Of a stretch of DNA of 64,000 nt, positions 61,742-64,000 are shown piece by piece (positions within the stretch are counted from its first letter, which is position 1; every line of letters starts with the position of its first letter). The stretch lies in contig NZ_LQIV01000020.1 in assembly GCF_001500125.1 (NCBI RefSeq), positions 1-64,000 on the forward strand, given 5' to 3'. This DNA comes from Mycobacterium sp. IS-1742 (GTDB taxonomy: Bacteria > Actinomycetota > Actinomycetes > Mycobacteriales > Mycobacteriaceae). The notes beneath the pieces were generated by a model. The model saw only the letters and a program-made list of their open reading frames with translations, did no database searches and was not told the DNA's origin. The position numbers and the translations under genes were made by a program.

Positions 61742-62753
61742 CGTCTGGGAGATCGGCGCCTGGGCGCTGGCCTGCTCGATTCCGGTGGTGCTGGCCGGTG
61801 CGCTGATCATCCGGTTGGCCCGGACGTGGTCGCTGGCGGTCAGCATGGTCGTGCTCGTGCTGATCCCCGTGCTCGCGACGTTCACCGGCGTGCTGGGCGC
61901 CAGCGGGTTCATGATCACCGAGACGTTCGAGCCGATCGCCGTCGTGCTCGTGGTGGTCGCCGTGGTCACCATCCCCGGCGCGGTGATGCTGGGCCGCTAT
62001 CAGGCCCGCCGCACGGTGTGGGAGCAGGAAATCCGCGAGTCCGAGCAGGCGGCCGAGATGTCGCGGCGGCAACTCGTCGCGTTCGTCAGCCACGATCTGC
62101 GCACCCCGCTGGCCGGGATCCGCGCGGTGTCGGAGGCCATCGCGGACGGTCTGGTCGGCGGCGACGAGGTGCGCGCACACGCCAAACACATCGAGCAGGA
62201 GTCGATCCGGCTGTCGGAAATGGTCGACGACCTGTTCGAGATGAGCAAGATCAACGCCGGGGCGGTGCAACCGGCGTTCGACCGGGTCGCGCTCGACGAG
62301 GTCGTCGACGACGTGCTGGCCGCCCACCGGATCGCCGCCGAACGCGCCGGGGTGCAGCTGCGCGCCGAGCTGCCCGACGAACCCGTGCAGGTGCTCGGCA
62401 GCGACCGGGCGCTGGTGCGGGTGCTGTCCAACCTCGTGGCCAACGCGATCGCGCACACCCCGGAGGGCGGCCGCGTGCAGCTGGCGCTCGGCTCCGACGA
62501 GGACGTCGCGTGGGCGCGGGTCGACGACACCGGGGCCGGCATCGACGAGGCCGACCTGCCGCGGGTGTTCGACGTGGCCTACCGCGGCTCCAACGACCGC
62601 GTCCCGCGCGACGACGCCTCGCTGCCGAGCGGTTCGGGGCTGGGCCTGGCCATCGCCGCCGGCCTCGTGCAGGCGCACCGGGGCACGTTGTCCGCGCACA
62701 ACCTCGACACCGGCGCGCGTTTCGAGGTTCGGCTCCCGCTGGCCCTCGACTGA
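61728..62753 (+). CDS. Sensor histidine kinase
   Basis: 341 aa from GTG 61728. Two or three N-terminal membrane helices (about 6-30, 36-58 and 64-86) with almost no extracytoplasmic sensor, then a HisKA domain with H122 in [14 protein letters not shown]. HATPase motifs follow: N in [26 protein letters not shown], and [12 protein letters not shown]. Lack of a periplasmic domain suggests sensing in the membrane. It pairs with the overlapping response-regulator gene. Confidence 0.93.
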   Translation: MPSTDVWEIGAWALACSIPVVLAGALIIRLARTWSLAVSMVVLVLIPVLATFTGVLGASGFMITETFEPIAVVLVVVAVVTIPGAVMLGRYQARRTVWEQEIRESEQAAEMSRRQLVAFVSHDLRTPLAGIRAVSEAIADGLVGGDEVRAHAKHIEQESIRLSEMVDDLFEMSKINAGAVQPAFDRVALDEVVDDVLAAHRIAAERAGVQLRAELPDEPVQVLGSDRALVRVLSNLVANAIAHTPEGGRVQLALGSDEDVAWARVDDTGAGIDEADLPRVFDVAYRGSNDRVPRDDASLPSGSGLGLAIAAGLVQAHRGTLSAHNLDTGARFEVRLPLALD

Positions 62754-62766
62754 TCGGCGATGGGGG

Positions 62767-63891
62767 TCAGTCCGGCAGCGAGTTACCCAACCGCTCCGCG
62801 GCGGCCAGATAGTCCTCGATGAATTCGCGCACGACCTCGCGCGCCGGTTTGACCTTGTTCATCAAGCCCACGCCCTGGCCGACGAAGTAGGTGGACAACT
62901 GCTGCGCTCCGGGGTGCCCCTGCGCGGCGAGCACGTCGATGCGGCGCAGCAGCGGTTCGGCGAGCATGTTCTGCAGCGGCAGGGGCAGCGGCCGGCGCTC
63001 CCCGCGCGGCGCCCAGGCCTGCGTCCAGTCCGACACCAGCTGCCTGGCGGGTTTACCGGTGCGGCCCGCCGAGCGCACGGTGTCCCGCGACGTGGCGGCC
63101 AGCATCTTCTGCACGGTGTGCGGCGCGGTCTCGGCCTCCTCGGTGGTCAGCCACACCGAACCGGTCCAGGCGCCGTCGGCGCCCATCGCCACGGCCGCGG
63201 CCATCTGCCTGCCGGTCACGATGCCGCCGGCGGCGAGCACCGGCACCTTGGTGCCCGTCTCCTCGACGGCCTGGATCACCTCGGGGATCAGCACCAGAGT
63301 GGTCACCTCACCGCAGTGCCCACCCGCCTCGGTGCCCTGCGCGACGATCAGGTCGACCCCGGCGGCGACCTGTTTGACGGCGTGCTCGCGCGCGCCGACG
63401 AGCGCCGCCACCGGCACACCGCGTTCTCGGCCCGCCTCGATCATGTAGTCCGGGGGGACGCCGAGCGCGTTGGCGATCAACTTGATCGGATGACTCATCG
63501 CGACGTCGAGCAGTTCGCGGCCGGTGTCCCCCGACAGCGACGAGCCGCCGAGGCGCGGCGCGCTGTCGAGTTCGATGTCGTGGTCGGCCAGCAGCTTGGT
63601 GACGAACTCGCGGTACTCCGCGGGGATGCGGTCGGCGAGGTCGTTGCGCGAGAGGTTCTCCCCCTTGCCCTCGAACTTGGCCGGCACGATGATGTCGGCG
63701 CCGTAGGGCTTGCCGCCCACCTGTTCGTCGATCCAGGCGAGCTCCCGGTCGAGCTGTTCGGGGGTGTAGGCGGTCGCGCCGAGCACCCCGAAACCGCCGG
63801 CGTTGGTCACGGCGGCGACGACGTCGCGGCAGTGGCTGAACGCGAAGAGCGGGAAGTCGATGCCGAACTGTTCACATATCGCGGGTTTCAC
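62767..63891 (-). CDS. Nitronate monooxygenase family protein
   Basis: 374 aa FMN-binding TIM barrel. KPAICEQFGIDFPLFAFSHCRDVVAAVTNAGGFGVLG at the N-terminus, LIVAQGTEAGGHCGEVTTLVLIPEV near the middle and VLAAGGIVTGRQMAAAVAMGADG for the phosphate site are diagnostic. It oxidises propionate-3-nitronate or a related substrate. GTG 63891. Convergent with the kinase gene; stops 13 bases apart. Confidence 0.9.
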   Translation of the reverse strand: MKPAICEQFGIDFPLFAFSHCRDVVAAVTNAGGFGVLGATAYTPEQLDRELAWIDEQVGGKPYGADIIVPAKFEGKGENLSRNDLADRIPAEYREFVTKLLADHDIELDSAPRLGGSSLSGDTGRELLDVAMSHPIKLIANALGVPPDYMIEAGRERGVPVAALVGAREHAVKQVAAGVDLIVAQGTEAGGHCGEVTTLVLIPEVIQAVEETGTKVPVLAAGGIVTGRQMAAAVAMGADGAWTGSVWLTTEEAETAPHTVQKMLAATSRDTVRSAGRTGKPARQLVSDWTQAWAPRGERRPLPLPLQNMLAEPLLRRIDVLAAQGHPGAQQLSTYFVGQGVGLMNKVKPAREVVREFIEDYLAAAERLGNSLPD

Positions 63892-63911
63892 GCCACCAGT
63901 ATCGCCCCGCC

Positions 63912-64000
63912 TCAGGCGCCGAATCCCGGGGCCTGCGCCAGGAACCGCTCGATCGCGCCGAGCATCTGCCGGCCGTCGAGCAGCGCCGGGTCGTTGTGCC
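63912..64000 (-). CDS. C-terminal fragment of an unidentified protein
   Basis: The last 28 codons of a gene entering from outside the window, ending APGFGA and TGA at 63912-63914. The visible part (HNDPALLDGRQMLGAIERFL) would fit the end of an alpha/beta hydrolase, but it is too short to be sure. Lies 20 bases upstream of the nitronate monooxygenase start on the same strand, so it could share its operon. Confidence 0.55.
   Translation of the reverse strand, partial: HNDPALLDGRQMLGAIERFLAQAPGFGA

Overview
The window is high-GC actinobacterial DNA and almost certainly comes from a rapidly growing Mycobacterium (Mycolicibacterium). Gene content and order follow, in reverse, the M. tuberculosis stretch Rv0539 to Rv0563 as I remember it: htpX, grcC1, menJ, menG, mgtA, an Rv0556-like gene, menD, bpoC, menC, an Rv0552-like amidohydrolase, fadD8, menB, an SDR, a glyoxalase, pitA, DUF3349, menE, an Rv0541c-like membrane protein and an Rv0539/Rv0540-like pair. 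F420-type (deazaflavin) enzymes, leaderless promoters and GTG starts fit this assignment.

Layout. 1-13.2 kb: a truncated secreted protein at the edge, HtpX, the GrcC1/MenJ divergent pair, an App1-phospholipase D fusion, TRIC and DedA membrane proteins, a DOPA-dioxygenase-like enzyme, a Tat-exported FAD oxidoreductase, MenG, an SDR and the mannosyltransferase MgtA. 13.3-26.8 kb: an accessory island of five genes on the minus strand, each overlapping the next by exactly 4 nt. It encodes an M14 zinc carboxypeptidase, a DUF6603-like beta-rich protein of about 1009 aa, and three large uncharacterised proteins (1034, 1482 and 563 aa). This is the best candidate for an undescribed system. 26.9-27.6 kb: a thioredoxin-fold lipoprotein gene with two apparent frameshifts.

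27.6-39.9 kb: menD, bpoC, an F420-type reductase, a DJ-1/GlxA regulator pair, a TetR/DUF2236 unit with a clear operator, an LLM oxidoreductase, menC, an acyl-CoA ligase and an amidohydrolase. 40-46 kb: a DGPF/YCII protein and an ECF42-type sigma factor, fadD8 behind a KstR-type operator, a HAD hydrolase, an F420-type enzyme and menB. 46-51 kb: an SDR, a glyoxalase, then pitA with two companion genes inverted between DUF3349 paralogues, then menE. 51-64 kb: small membrane proteins, an HTH regulator, a universal stress protein behind a DosR-like box, an FNT channel with cyanase, a membrane molybdopterin oxidoreductase with an internal 27-bp tandem repeat, a methyltransferase/glycosyltransferase set, a two-component system and a nitronate monooxygenase.

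How the genes work together. menD, menC, menE and menB build the naphthoate ring of menaquinone, menG methylates it and menJ reduces one double bond of its isoprenoid tail; grcC1 is a likely tail synthase. Several regulatory sites can be read directly: KstR-type, ECF42-type, PHO-box-type, DosR-like, and a TetR palindrome. No tRNA, rRNA, CRISPR array, insertion sequence or prophage was seen. Apart from the entries given, no stretch longer than about 300 bases lacks a gene.
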